Origin: Ryuthela nishihirai
Taxonomy: Eukaryota > Arthropoda > Arachnida > Araneae > Heptathelidae
Direction of reading: 5' to 3'
Length of the DNA: 64,000 nt
Assembly: GCA_038380435.1 (NCBI GenBank)
Contig: JAWZYU010000007.1
Span: forward strand, 87,496,334-87,560,333
Positions 1-9,360 of the stretch are shown piece by piece. The translations under genes and the position numbers were made by a program. Every line of letters starts with the position of its first letter. The first letter of the stretch is position 1. Under the pieces are notes generated by a model. It was given only the letters and a program-made list of their open reading frames with translations. It was not told the origin of the DNA and did no database searches.

Positions 1-354
1 ATTGGTTGTGGGTACGTGATTCAGAAAAAATATCATTGAATTTTTTTTAAAGATACAATTTTTATTTCGCTTTCGGTCTCCATAACTACCGGGAAATTTA
101 AGAAAATTTAATTCCATCTCGTGAAAATAAATTGGCGTGATTTTTATTAAGACTGATAGATTAAGTGCAAAATTTATCCTCATGTTACAGTAGGCGAGCA
201 TTTGCATATATTCCCACAAATGTTTCATTCGAAAACAGTGGTTGAAGTTGACTGAGGAGGAAGCACACCTAGCTCTTAGATTTATATTCTCTTTTGAGTC
301 CCGACTGTTGTCTGAGTTCTGATTGTTTTCATTAAACTCATTCTGCTCTCGTGA
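1..354. other. AT-rich sequence, nothing recognised
   Basis: I see no repeat family, open frame with family resemblance, or RNA gene here. The SINE-A remnant that follows begins without a clear target-site duplication. Confidence 0.5.
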
Positions 355-592
355 GAAAATGAACACGATGGGTTTGGAAAATCTGGCGGATGGCATGTTA
401 AGTAGCTCACTTTTGTTCGAAGAGCCATGCCCTGTGCACTTTAAAAAGCACGCTGGATGGTCTCCTGACAACTACCCAGTGGATCACTTTCTCCTGCTCT
501 GCTCTGAACCTTTGGGGGTGCTTGTGACCTGACCATTTAAATCATTGTGTGCACAAAAATATCCCTCGGAAATAAAAAAAAACACCTCTCAG
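355..592 (+). mobile_element. SINE-A remnant, head missing
   Basis: A diverged copy of the 385-bp SINE-A family. Recognisable landmarks in order are GATGGGTTTGGAAAA, GAGCCATGCCCTGTGCAC, the AAAAAGCACGCTGGATGG block, TGTGACCTGACCATTTAAA and the GTGTGCACAAAAATAT tail. The tRNA-like head with A and B boxes is absent and the middle is shortened. A 69-codon open frame across it is not a gene. Divergence from the intact copy at 15.4 kb suggests an old insertion. Confidence 0.75.
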
Positions 593-1685
593 GAAATATC
601 TTAACAGTTTTAATGCTTTACTCTAATTTGAATTTATTTGTGATGCACTTTTTATGACTGCTATAGATTTTAAGGTTCATTAGCATATGAGCTATATAAT
701 TGCGTTTCCTCTCAAAGGAATATCTCGGAAAGAAAGAATGCGTTTTTTTAAATGAAAGGAAAAAATTACCTTACTTTTAATTTCCCAGAACGACTTTAAT
801 GATTCGAAAGAGAGCCAAGAGTTTTTTTTTTTTCTATGAAAGAATTTTTTTTGCAGTTTGTTTAAAACCAAAGTGGACTTGACAGCTTTTTTTTTTCTTA
901 ACAATGAAATTTGCCATTAATCAAAGCGAAAAAAATACAGAAGTCAGAAGGGCAGATGAGAACGGGAAAATTGTTAAAAAAGTTAAAATAATTTTGATTT
1001 GAAACCCGAGAATTTAGAATATGATTACATAAAGCGACCTATATTTTCAAAATTGCTGTAAGAAAAATAATAACTCCCCCACAAATTATCTATTATTGAA
1101 AAGTTAATTAATCATAATGTTGTTAAAAGCAATAATTTTTGAAATTTTCTATATATCACAAAACTATACCGTTTTTAAAAGTAATAGCAATTCATGTATT
1201 ACTGGAAACAAATAAGACTACATTGATAGATTACTAATAATATAACACTATACGCCTACATTGAAAATGGAAATTTTTACATTGTTAATGTTAATTAAAA
1301 TAGTTTTTTCATAATTATTGAAAACTATGACAACTGAATTACCAAAAAAATATTAAAATTCAAATATTTATATTTCTAAAAGTGAACCTGACATTGTACT
1401 TATGTATTCAAAACAGGTTTTCATAAATAAGTAAGAAAATAGTTATTAAAGTAATTTTACCATAAAACATAAGAAATTGAAAAATAAAAATTTTTGTAAA
1501 AGTAAAAATACGGTTAGTTTTATCTAAAATGAAAGTAATTATTGAAATAAAACCCAGAATTATGCCTACGAGTATATTATTTTAAAATAGAGTTTTGTTG
1601 TTATTAGAAGTACTATATTTGTTGCAGGACAAGTTAGGTTTGTTTGTTATTCTTCAGAGCCGCATGTTTGTTCACACAATTTCAA
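593..1685. other. AT-rich unassigned sequence
   Basis: Strongly AT-rich with many poly-A and poly-T runs. A 70-codon open frame on the minus strand (692-904) is lysine- and serine-rich only because of these runs. No element ends or coding signals are visible. Confidence 0.5.
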
Positions 1686-1689
1686 AATG

Positions 1690-2398
1690 TCCAAGTCATA
1701 AGGAACCCAAGATGTGAGAGAAGGGTAGACGAACCAGAGAGCTGTTAAAAGGCAGATAGAAACCTCCCATCAAGGGTATCCGATGCTTTCTTAATGTGCA
1801 CCCGGTATGACTCTGCTGCACATGGGATTAGATTTAACGTCCCATCTTGCGGAAGGAACTCTTTTCCAAGCCCATCGGTGTCCTCTTTCTCACCGAGAGC
1901 AAGATGACGGTTAGAAGAGAAAATCTCACCGAGGGCAAGATGACGGTTAGAGAAGAAAATCTAACTGAGAGCAAGATGACGGTTAGAAGAGAAAATCTCA
2001 CCGAGGGCAAGATGACGGTTAGAGAAGAAAATCTAACTGAGAGCAAGATGACGGTTAGAAGAGAAAATCTCACCGAGGTCAAGATGACGGTTAGAAGAGA
2101 AAATCTCACCGAGGTCAAGACGACGGTTAGAAGAGAAAATCTCACCGAGGTCAAGATGACGGTTAGAAGAGAAAATCTCACCGAGGACAAGATGACGGTT
2201 AGGAAAGAAAATCTAACCGAAGTCAAGATGACGGTTAGAAGAGAAAATCTCATTGTGGGGAAGATGACGGTTAGAAGAGAAAATCTCACTGAGGGCAAGA
2301 TGACGGTTAGATGAGAAAATCTCATCTGAGACGCAGTGCGAACTGAAACTTGAAAGCGGGTAATTATGAGCCTGCAGAGCTGATTAAAACACCAAGAC
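1690..2398 (-). mobile_element. SINE-A copy, minus strand, split by internal minisatellite
   Basis: Read on the minus strand, the flanks are an ordinary SINE-A. On the plus strand, 1690-1888 shows the reversed body (AACGTCCCATCTTGC, then CCAAGCCCATCGGTGTCC). Sequence 2325-2398 shows the reversed tRNA head (GATTACGAGCCTGGC in other copies, TAATTATGAGCCTGCAG here). Between these halves, where other copies carry a single stretch of about 40 bp, lies a 12-unit tandem array. The element is therefore about 700 bp instead of 385. Confidence 0.8.
1889..2324. repeat. 36-bp minisatellite, 12 units, born inside a SINE-A
   Basis: Twelve head-to-tail 36-bp units. Each contains AAGATGACGGTTAGAAGAG followed by AAAATCTCACCGAG, with unit-to-unit substitutions (GGGC, GAGC, GGTC or GGAC at one site). 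The first five units alternate between two variants, giving a local 72-bp period. Because 36 is divisible by three, a 155-codon frame (plus strand, 1847-2314) and a 192-codon frame (minus, 1834-2412) stay open with a 12-residue period (ENLTESKMTVRR-like on plus). I treat both as artefacts of the repeat length. The unit aligns with the SINE-A segment reading GTGGGCAGGGCGGGG, TTTTGCGGAGA, TAAATCTCAAC in other minus-strand copies. Confidence 0.9.
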
Positions 2399-3060
2399 AC
2401 TTGAGAACACAAGAAAAGGTAGATAAACTTGATAATATGCCAGGCTCCTAATATGAACCTCGAAGTTCAGTTCATAATTTGAGTCGCTATATTTGACACC
2501 ATTTCCGAATGGTATTAGAAGTTGGTTTGTTTTGTTTTTTTAATTTCTAATGTAAGCATAAATGATTTATTTTTTTTTTCGTAACTTGAATTATGATTTT
2601 TTTACCTCTTTTTCCGAAAAATAGATCTAATGTTTTCGTCCTCTATTTTTAGACGTTCAACTTCTTTGTTTGAAGAGAAAAAATTAAAATTTTTCTTTGG
2701 GTGGAGAGGTATTGGTACTGATGAGGTATTACGATTCGCACTTTCGTCTATAATCTCCCAATCGTTATAATTGTGCCCTTTAAAGGCGGAAATCTTTTAA
2801 AATAGAAAAATGTTTAACGAACACTGCAAGCGAGGCGATTAGTTAGAATTTTGAAATTTTGGTTATCAAATGTTAATGTCATGAAGTTTTATATTGGCAA
2901 AAATAAACTATTACGATTCAATATTTTCGAGTCTCCAAAAAGTTTTAATTGCGAACTCTGACGGTGGAAAATTTTGAAGACTTTTTAAATTTCAAACGCA
3001 TATTGCAAACTATCGATTGGGTTAGAAATTTGATTATTTAGCGGTGGAATGTGAGGATCA
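2399..3060. other. Unassigned AT-rich sequence
   Basis: No coding frame of note and no similarity to other repeats in the window that I could see. Confidence 0.45.
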
Positions 3061-3064
3061 TAGA

Positions 3065-4040
3065 TATCAAGTAGGGGTGTTCTGGCTGCTGGAGATGGTA
3101 TAACCTTGTTGTGGGGTAAGTTTACGTGGGCCACCTTGGGGGTACCTTGTACCTATTGATACGACCATCACTGCACAAGGTTATGTTGATGTACCCTGAC
3201 TACCACATACACCGATTCACGGCTATCCATTTCTAACAGCAGGATGCCTTCTTTCAACAAGACAATGCCCCATCTCATTACTCCTGTTTGGCAAAGGAGT
3301 AGTTCGAGGAGCATTCCAGTGAGTTCACAACCCTCGAATGGATCTCTCACTCTCCTGATATGAACCCTATCGAGCATCTATGGGACGATAGTGGAGCTAG
3401 ACCAGTGTCTCGCAAACTTTTTTACTCTGCGGCACACCGAATCTAATTTTTTTCCGCGGCACACTGAATCAATTTTTTTTCCGCTGCACACCTAAAAAAG
3501 AATAAAAGCAAACTCTCTATAATCGTCATTATATTTGCGCTTTGTTGAAGTCATCAGCCTGGTTTTACTTGAAGATTTGCTCTCGTTCTTTAATTCATAA
3601 CTCGGTGTTTGTTTTAAATATTGTCCATTCTATGGCTTGGAATAATCAAAAATTAATACCAAAATTTGGAAAAAACTTTATAAATACTTACAAGATCCCA
3701 GTTGATAAAATCTGAAAGATATTTATTAAAGCACGTCGATAACATAAGTCAAGTCAAAATGAAATCTTTGGAATATCTAGTGTCAATTTGAAAATCTCTC
3801 GCGGCACACTTGGAATCTCTCGCGGCACACAGTTTGCGAGACACTGAGCTAGACCATTGAGCTCACTGCAGACTTGGATGGAGCCCAAAACCCACTACCA
3901 GCAATTCTCGGTGCTTTACGGATGGCTGTCCTGGAATCATGAGCAGCAATACTACCCGAAGATTTCCAAAACCTGGTAGAGTCCATGCCATTACGTGTTG
4001 CTGCTGTTGTGAGGGCGAAAGGTGGATCCACATGCTATTA
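3065..4040 (+). pseudogene. Tc1-like transposase, 3' part, broken
   Basis: Transposases of this superfamily cut and paste DNA flanked by TA using a DDE/D catalytic triad. Visible on the plus strand are AFFQQDNAPSHYSCLAKE (second catalytic Asp region, near 3246-3297), SPDMNPIEHLWD (third acidic residue region, near 3350-3387), and after an insertion LPEDFQNLVESMP with the C-terminus VVRAKGGSTCY before a stop near 4040. An in-frame TAG follows CLAKE, where relatives usually have Trp. The N-terminal DNA-binding half and both inverted repeats are not recognisable. A 444-bp hAT element interrupts it at 3403-3846. Its sequence differs from the Tc1-A and Tc1-B families elsewhere in the window. Confidence 0.82.
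3403..3846. mobile_element. Non-autonomous hAT element (444 bp) with 8-bp target duplication
   Basis: Perfect 15-bp or longer terminal inverted repeats: CAGTGTCTCGCAAAC at the left end and its reverse complement GTTTGCGAGACACTG at the right. It is flanked by the perfect 8-bp duplication AGCTAGAC (3395-3402 and 3847-3854). An 8-bp duplication and CAGTG-type ends are diagnostic of the hAT superfamily. Subterminal GCGGCACAC motifs recur at both ends. No transposase is encoded, so it must have been moved in trans. It inserted into the already degenerating, or soon inactivated, Tc1 transposase around it. Confidence 0.9.
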
Positions 4041-4580
4041 GGTGTGTGTGTATAATAAATTGTTCTTTTAGTGTACATTACAATTTACATTTTCGAATCA
4101 CCCATTAGTACGAATTATTACCGTTAAAGTGTCGGAAAATAGAAAAACCTTATTTTCTTTGAAAATCATCCCATATTCGTCCAGAAGCGAAATATTAATC
4201 CTCTAGTTATGTCTAAAAATATAGTATAAAGGCTATCACCGATTGTTTATGAGATTTGTTGAAATTGGTAGAGAACTTTTCTACCTTTAATTTATTCAAA
4301 TAAATGAACTCATTATTTTGAACATATCTTGAATGGAGCAAACACAAAAAGAACAATAAACCATAAATTTCTAAAATATTACTGACTAAATATATCAGAC
4401 TAAATATAATCATTCGTCATCGTTAATTATATCAGACTAAATATTTAAGTAGACGAATAGCATATACCCCTGGCGAATATGGGATGCTTGTTTTCAGAAA
4501 AAATAATGTTTTCCATTTTCCGACTTTTGCATTTTTTAACTATAATAAATCGTACTTACATATTTGCACATTCGTTCTTT
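4041..4580. other. Unassigned AT-rich sequence
   Basis: No recognisable element. Two near-identical stretches (ATATCAGACTAAATAT near 4394 and 4429) form a short local direct repeat. Confidence 0.45.
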
Positions 4581-4585
4581 TATTA

Positions 4586-5078
4586 GGGCCGTTGATGAGA
4601 CTGGTAATAGAGTAGGTTTGATAATAAACAAAAACTAAAGAGATGAAAATTGATCAGGCTGATGGTGCTTCAGTTGCTCTGAATGGCTACACTTTTGAGC
4701 AAGTGTCTCAGTTTAATTATCTTGGGAGCTATGTCCTTGCACATGCTCATGCAGCACATCATCGGTATCCCGATGATGTGCTGCATGGGATAAAGAGAAG
4801 AATAGGGATTGCTGATGGGATCTTTAATAATCTTTGTAGAGTGCGAAAAATAAGTATATACACCTAAAGACTAAGATTAAGCTGTATAAATAGTTTCGTT
4901 TTTTCTAGAGTTAGCTATGGTTGTGAAAATTGGGCCCTTTGTAAGCAGGATAACAGAAAACTTGAGGCATTTGATTCTAGATGCTTACTCTTATGCAGTA
5001 TCTTGGGCATTAGACTGTTTGACTTTGTAAGTAATGATGAGATTAGGCAAAGGATTAGACAACCTCCTTTGAGGAGCT
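4586..5078 (+). pseudogene. LINE reverse-transcriptase fragment (C-terminal part)
   Basis: Same family as the minus-strand LINE copies at 8661-9360 and 10965-12035. Plus-strand reading gives RAVDETGNRVG, then LNGYTFEQVSQFNYLGSYV, RRIGIADGIF, RVSYGCENWALCKQDN, LEAFDSRC and FVSNDEIRQR. These match in order the segment just after the YADD motif in the longer copy. Several frame changes and stops make it a pseudogene. It lacks the polymerase core, the endonuclease and the (GAT)n tail. A perfect hairpin replaces the RHEI region. Confidence 0.8.
4748..4787. repeat. Perfect 18-bp inverted repeat with 4-nt loop
   Basis: The arms 4748-4765 and 4770-4787 are exact reverse complements (core GCAGCACATCATCGG) around loop TATC. 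In sister LINE copies the same position reads as a single unpaired strand (near GATGTGCGGCATGAGAT), so the second arm was made locally, probably by templated fold-back copying. Confidence 0.85.
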
Positions 5079-5124
5079 TATTTATATTATTATATATATA
5101 TTATTATATATTATTAGAAAGAGG

Positions 5125-5302
5125 GACTACACGTTGAAGAATACACTGGATGGCCTTACGGGATACTTCAATGTGTCTCCTAACAGCTGTCCAATGGGTC
5201 CACTTCCCCAACCTTCTCTAAGAACGTGGGGTTTATGTGACTTGGCCAATTAGCCCAGTATGAAAACTGTTCCCCTCAGGAGTGAAACAACATAAAATAA
5301 CA
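5125..5302 (+). mobile_element. SINE-A, 3' half
   Basis: The body starts at the CACGTTGAAGAATACACTGG block and continues through CTCCTAACAGCTGTCC, GGGTCCACTTCCCCAACC, TGTGACTTGGCCAATTAG and a diverged tail ending near GTGAAACAACATAA. The head is missing. It sits directly after a short TATTA microsatellite at 5080-5115 that separates it from the LINE fragment. Confidence 0.75.
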
Positions 5303-6052
5303 ACGGTTAACCCAGAAAGATTTTTTATCTCTCAAAACAAAAATACAGTAATACCCCGCTTTACGACGATCCGCTCATATGACGATTTTCAATTATGACC
5401 TATGCCCATTTATTCGACGCCGCATTCGCTCATGCGACATCACGCTGCCGTGAATCAACCAAAGCTGGGTAAAGGATGAAGCGGGACGACCGCATAGTAA
5501 AAATGCACGCCGCGTCATCCCCAGCCCCTAACGAAGATCTTCTTGAACTTTGAGACTATCGAGCTATCGATTCTTGAACTAAAGAAATAACTGCTAAAAA
5601 AAACTTTCATTCGTTTAGAAATTACCATGTTCAGTTTTGAAATGGCTATGCCCATTTTTTTGAAAAAAATATGTCTCATTTTGAAGGAAGCTCCAAAGTA
5701 TTTTCTGGCATTTTAGATCAATATGCCTGTTATAGAGAAATAAGACGATCTACCATTCAAACTTCGTTTGATACTTCCATAAAAGACCAGCATCCTCTAA
5801 ACCTTCAACATCCATTCAAAATGATCGAGTAGGGGAAAAAAACATCATACTTCATCAACTACTACAAAAAGTCCGTCCAAATCTCCAACAAGAAAGCGTT
5901 TAGCATTTGATGAAGACCCAGATTATCCAGAAGCTGTGCCATCCCCTTCATCCTTCGTTCAATAATTTTTCGCTTCTTAATTTTGCATTCGTCAGTCCCT
6001 ATAAGCAAACGAAGAAGCGATTGAGGGTAAGTAGAATATTTATTTATTTTAA

Positions 6053-6203
6053 TTGGGTTGTTTTACCTCTGAGCGGCACTTTTTTTGCGGACCATGGGCT
6101 AAATGGCCAGGTCAAAGGGACCCCTAAGGCTCAGAGAGGGTTGAGGGAGGGGACCCACTGGAACAGCTGTTGGGAGACAGATGGTAGCCTCCCGTTAACT
6201 GGT
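6053..6203 (-). mobile_element. SINE-A tail half, split from its head
   Basis: A minus-strand SINE-A from the tail (GGGTTGTTTTACCTCTGAGC) to GATGGTAGCCTCCCGTTAAC. It stops exactly where the plus-strand head half at 6532-6769 stops. The two halves together make one complete SINE with a shared GTTAAC at the break. Confidence 0.85.
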
Positions 6204-6208
6204 AAAAT

Positions 6209-6490
6209 TAAATAGCTAAAAAAACAACAAATATTTCAATAATAAGAGAGAAAAACAGAAGATATTTCAGATGTCCTAAGAGGTAACTTATTAGGTATGA
6301 TAACCAAGGGGTTTCTACTGACGGCAACGATTTCTCCACCTTACCCCACTACAAGCGTACCCCGATCATACGACACGTTAGGTTCCAAACCACCGTCGTC
6401 TAGTGAATTTTATCGTAATCATTGTTTTGTTTTCGCTTGTACATGCATGTAATGGTTTAATAACATTTTTAAGCAGTCATATACGTGCGT
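6209..6490. repeat. Left arm of 282-bp inverted duplication
   Basis: Near-perfect reverse complement of 6770-7051. The arm runs from TAAATAGCTAAAAAAACAAC to AAGCAGTCATATACGTGCGT. It contains the Tigger-like right end plus flanking DNA. I noted only a C/T difference in AAATATTTC versus AAACATTTC near the outer edge. Confidence 0.9.
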
Positions 6491-6531
6491 AACTGACGAA
6501 AATAAAGCATTTACAATTAAAATAAGCGGCG

Positions 6532-6769
6532 GGGGTGGCTCATTCGGTATCGCGCCAGGCTCGTAATCTGTAGTTCCCAGGTTCGAGTCCCAGCTGGGTC
6601 AGCGTTAAGATTTATTTCCGCAAAATTTCCCCGCCCTGCCCACGGTCAGTAGGGGACACCGATGGGCTTGGAAAAGCCGCTATCCGTCGGATTGGGCGTT
6701 AAGCCGTGGCTCCGTGTGCGGGAGAGAGCCATACTCTGTGCACGTTAAAGAACACGCTGGATGGCGTTA
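6532..6769 (+). mobile_element. SINE-A head half
   Basis: Starts with the tRNA-like head (GGGGGTGGCTCATTCGG A-box region, GGTTCGAGTCCCAGC B box). It runs through CCCACGGTCAGTAGGGGACA, GATGGGCTTGGAAAAGCC and GTGCACGTTAAAGAACACGC, and breaks at GGATGGCGTTAAC. Its missing tail is the minus-strand piece at 6053-6203. Confidence 0.9.
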
Positions 6770-7051
6770 ACGCACGTATATGACTGCTTAAAAATGTTAT
6801 TAAACCATTACATGCATGTACAAGCGAAAACAAAACAATGATTACGATAAAATTCACTAGACGACGGTGGTTTGGAACCTAACGTGTCGTATGATCGGGG
6901 TACGCTTGTAGTGGGGTAAGGTGGAGAAATCGTTGCCGTCAGTAGAAACCCCTTGGTTATCATACCTAATAAGTTACCTCTTAGGACATCTGAAATATCT
7001 TCTGTTTTTCTCTCTTATTATTGAAATGTTTGTTGTTTTTTTAGCTATTTA
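6770..7051. repeat. Right arm of 282-bp inverted duplication
   Basis: Reverse complement of 6209-6490. The 77-codon open frame beginning at 6921 overlaps this arm and the following AT-rich DNA and has no family resemblance. Confidence 0.9.
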
Positions 7052-8060
7052 TTATCGATTTGGGATATTACTTTGCACTCATTTGGTTTTAAACGTATCG
7101 ATCTTTGCTTTGCTTAAAACTCTTATTACGAATTGTTGTTTTGATTGTCTTTAACTAATATTTAATGTACTAAAGAGCAACGTGACTAGTGTTTATCAAT
7201 TTTCTCTTATAAAGCTTCCTATTCAACTCTTGCCTAAACGTCCGATCCTCTGTTTTCTCTTCTATTCTTCTATCACTGCAAACACTTGCTCCGACCATCC
7301 ATCATACTGCTGACTGGTCATTCTCCTTCAAGAAACATTTTCTCTTCTTCCCATATCCCGCGATCCAGGCAACTGATATGTCCAGAGCATTCAGCCTCGT
7401 AAATCCACGATCATTCTCCACCAATCGTGGAAGAGGACGCACCGGAAACCATCATTTTTGCACCTTATGGAAAAAAAGAAAAGGTTGTCCATCGGAAGCG
7501 GAAATGGAAAGAGGTTCGAAGATACTTCCTCTTACGGTGACCGCTGGAGCATAAGAATACATAAACAACAATAAGAGCGGTCGTGGCACACACTCGAAGT
7601 TTGTATCATGCCATTCCTTTGTATGGCCTGCTAATGGAAGAGCTTGCGTTATCTCCTCCTTCAGAGTTTTCTCCTCTTCTGCTGATTGTTCCTCGACAGC
7701 TTCACATTCCGAAATTTGGAAGAGCGGGAGCGGTGGCTTCCAACACGTCATTGGATGACGTACTCTACCGAAAAAGCAATTCATTCCATTTGCTGTGTGA
7801 AATTTAAAGTGAATGGCTGACAAGACTAAGGATTCCACTCTTGATTTACGATCAGGGTGAAAACATTAAGTTGTTCCGTTTCCGAAAATTGTGGAAAATA
7901 AATTTTTCGCTATGAATTATGTCGTTCGACGAATAAAATGCATCTTGTAAAATATTGCCTCTTAGGTTGTTAGAATAAGCTAGAACATGTTTGTAAATGA
8001 CCTATTGCACTTTGCGCATAAAGCTTTTAGATACACGCTAGCAAATCGGTACTTTTCGTC
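7052..8060. other. Unassigned, slightly GC-richer block 7240-7850
   Basis: A 128-codon open frame on the minus strand (7452-7838; internal acidic stretch EAVEEQSAEEEKTLKEEI) lies in a stretch with more balanced base composition than the surroundings. I do not recognise the protein. There is no supporting context such as clear splice sites, so it is noted only as a weak exon candidate. Confidence 0.25.
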
Positions 8061-8062
8061 AA

Positions 8063-8154
8063 TTTTCGTTTTTGACGGGAAATGTAAAACGACCTAGAGG
8101 TGGGTTGTTTTACAACCCACCTCTAGGTCGTTTAACATTCCTGTCGAAACGAAA
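8063..8154. repeat. Palindrome with perfect 22-bp core arms
   Basis: Arms 8087-8108 and 8112-8133 are exact complements (core CGACCTAGAGGTGGGTTGT) around a 3-nt TTT loop. Outside them imperfect pairing continues to about 8063 and 8154 (CGTTTTTGACGGGAAATG against CATTCCTGTCGAAACG). The centre contains GGGTTGTTTTAC, the reversed SINE-A tail end, so the palindrome abuts the tail of the SINE that follows. Confidence 0.88.
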
Positions 8155-8352
8155 GATTGAGAGAAGGTTCAGGAGGGGACTTACTGAATAGCTGTTACGA
8201 AACAGATGGTAACAGATGTTCTTTAACGTGGGGAGGGTATGACGCTCCCGCACACGGGGCCACGGTTTAAAGTCCCAATTGACGGACGTCTGCCTTTCCA
8301 AGACCATCGGTATCCCTACTGACCGAGGGCGGGGATTTTTGCGGAGATAAAT
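8155..8352 (-). mobile_element. SINE-A body, minus strand, headless
   Basis: Reversed SINE-A body: GAGAGAAGGTTCAGGAGGGG, CAGATGGTAACAG, GTTCTTTAACGTG, CCCGCACACGGGGCCACGG, CTTTCCAAGACCATCGG and TTTTTGCGGAGATAAATC. It ends where the tRNA-like head should begin and is fused there to a plus-strand SINE-A. Confidence 0.85.
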
Positions 8353-8658
8353 CGTAATCTGCAGTTCCCAGGTTCGAGTCCCAGCTGAGCCAGCTTTCAG
8401 ATTTACCTGCATAAAACTCCCCACCATGCTCTCGGAGGACACCGATCGGCTTGGAAAGGCCGCCGTCCATCTGATGGGACGTTAAGCCGTTAGCCGTGTA
8501 TGAGAGAGTCATACCCTGTACACGTTAAAGAACACGCTGGATAGCCATGACTGGGTGGGTGCTACCATCTGTCCCCTAATAGCTGTCCAGTGTCCCCTCC
8601 CCCAACCCTCTCTGAGCCCTCGGGGTCCTTGCGACCTGGCCATTTAGACCATCATCAT
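8353..8658 (+). mobile_element. SINE-A, plus strand, 5' end truncated in the tRNA head
   Basis: Begins inside the tRNA-like head at GTAATCTGCAGTTCCCAGG, keeps the B box GGTTCGAGTCCCAGC, and runs to CTTGCGACCTGGCCATTTAG. It is fused at both sides: head-to-head with the preceding minus-strand SINE, and tail-to-tail with the LINE whose (ATC)n begins at 8661. Confidence 0.88.
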
Positions 8659-8660
8659 CA

Positions 8661-9360
8661 TCATCCTCAAGCAGCCATGGGCTACGGAGGTCTAACCAGA
8701 CCGTGCAGTTTAATTCTCCACGCATATCTGTCCTGAGCTACATCTGCTGCATCCAGCCACTGTACACCAATTCTAACAAGGTCCTGTTTGACATTGTCTG
8801 CCCACCGCATCCTAGGTCCCCCCCCCCTCCTTCTGAGGCCTGTAGACACACTGTTCATAACCCTATTCGCCAATCTATAATTATCCATACGGACAACATG
8901 GCCAAACCAGCGGAGTCTCTCTCTGCACAATATGCTGCTTAAAAGAGGTTGCAGACTCCTTTGCTTAATCTCATGATTAGTTACAAAGTTAAACCACATA
9001 ATACCCAAGATATTACGTAAGCATCTGGAATCAAAAGCATCTAGTTTCCTGTTATCTTGTTTACACAGCGTCCAAGTTTTAACTAACCCTAGAAAGAACC
9101 AAACCTATTATACAGTCTAACTTTAGTCTTTAGGTGTATACGCCTATTTCTCCAAAATCTCCACAGTTTCTTAAAAGTTCCGGTAGCAATCCCTATTCGT
9201 CTGTTAATCTCATGCCGCCTATCACCAGTATCTGTTAGATATATCCCAAGGGAATTAAATTGTGACACCTGCTCAAGACTGCAACCATTCAGATGAACTG
9301 AATCACAGCCTGCCTGACCAATTTCCATCACTTTAGTTTTCTCTCTGTTTATAACCAAAT
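8661..9360 (-). pseudogene. LINE fragment with reverse-transcriptase C-terminus and (GAT)n tail
   Basis: Non-LTR retrotransposon, 5'-truncated. In minus-strand order it encodes LVINREKTKVM-like sequence, LNGCSLEQVSQFN, RRIGIATGTFKKL, NRRIHLKTK, TWTLCKQDN, AFDSRCLRNILGI, RERLRWFGHVVRM and RWADNVKQDL. This is the region downstream of the YADD catalytic motif, ending WRIKLHGLVRPP before a stop. The untranslated end reads GGCTGCTTGAGGATGATGATG. A trinucleotide tail suggests an RTE-like or related clade, which I cannot fix without a phylogeny. Frameshifts near 9090 and 9000 inactivate it. Confidence 0.85.

Larger units (their letters stand above)
5346..6908 (+). mobile_element. Pogo/Tigger-like DNA transposon remnant
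   Basis: The left end CAGTAATACCCCG follows TA at 5344-5345. A matching right end CGGGGTACGCTTG precedes TA at 6909-6910 (9 of 13 terminal bases pair). The subterminal TTTACGACG and GTCGTATGATCG, and the CTAGACGACGGTGG block, resemble pogo/Tigger ends, which use a TA target. I see only a short coding trace (TRKRLAFDEDPDYPEAV near 5890-5942) and no DDE core, so it is a defective copy. Its 3' end has been duplicated and inverted, and a SINE-A is caught in the rearrangement. Confidence 0.5.

Noticed and set aside
1834..2412. 192-codon minus-strand and 155-codon plus-strand repeat proteins
   Set aside because: Both follow from a 36-bp minisatellite within a SINE. Both strands are open and the flanks are SINE sequence.
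6532..6605. Functional tRNA gene
   Set aside because: The A and B boxes belong to the SINE-A head, which recurs at least ten times with the same body downstream, and no clean acceptor stem closes.
7452..7838. 128-codon minus-strand frame as a host exon
   Set aside because: No recognised domain, no supporting splice or neighbouring exon evidence, and an overlapping plus-strand frame of similar quality.
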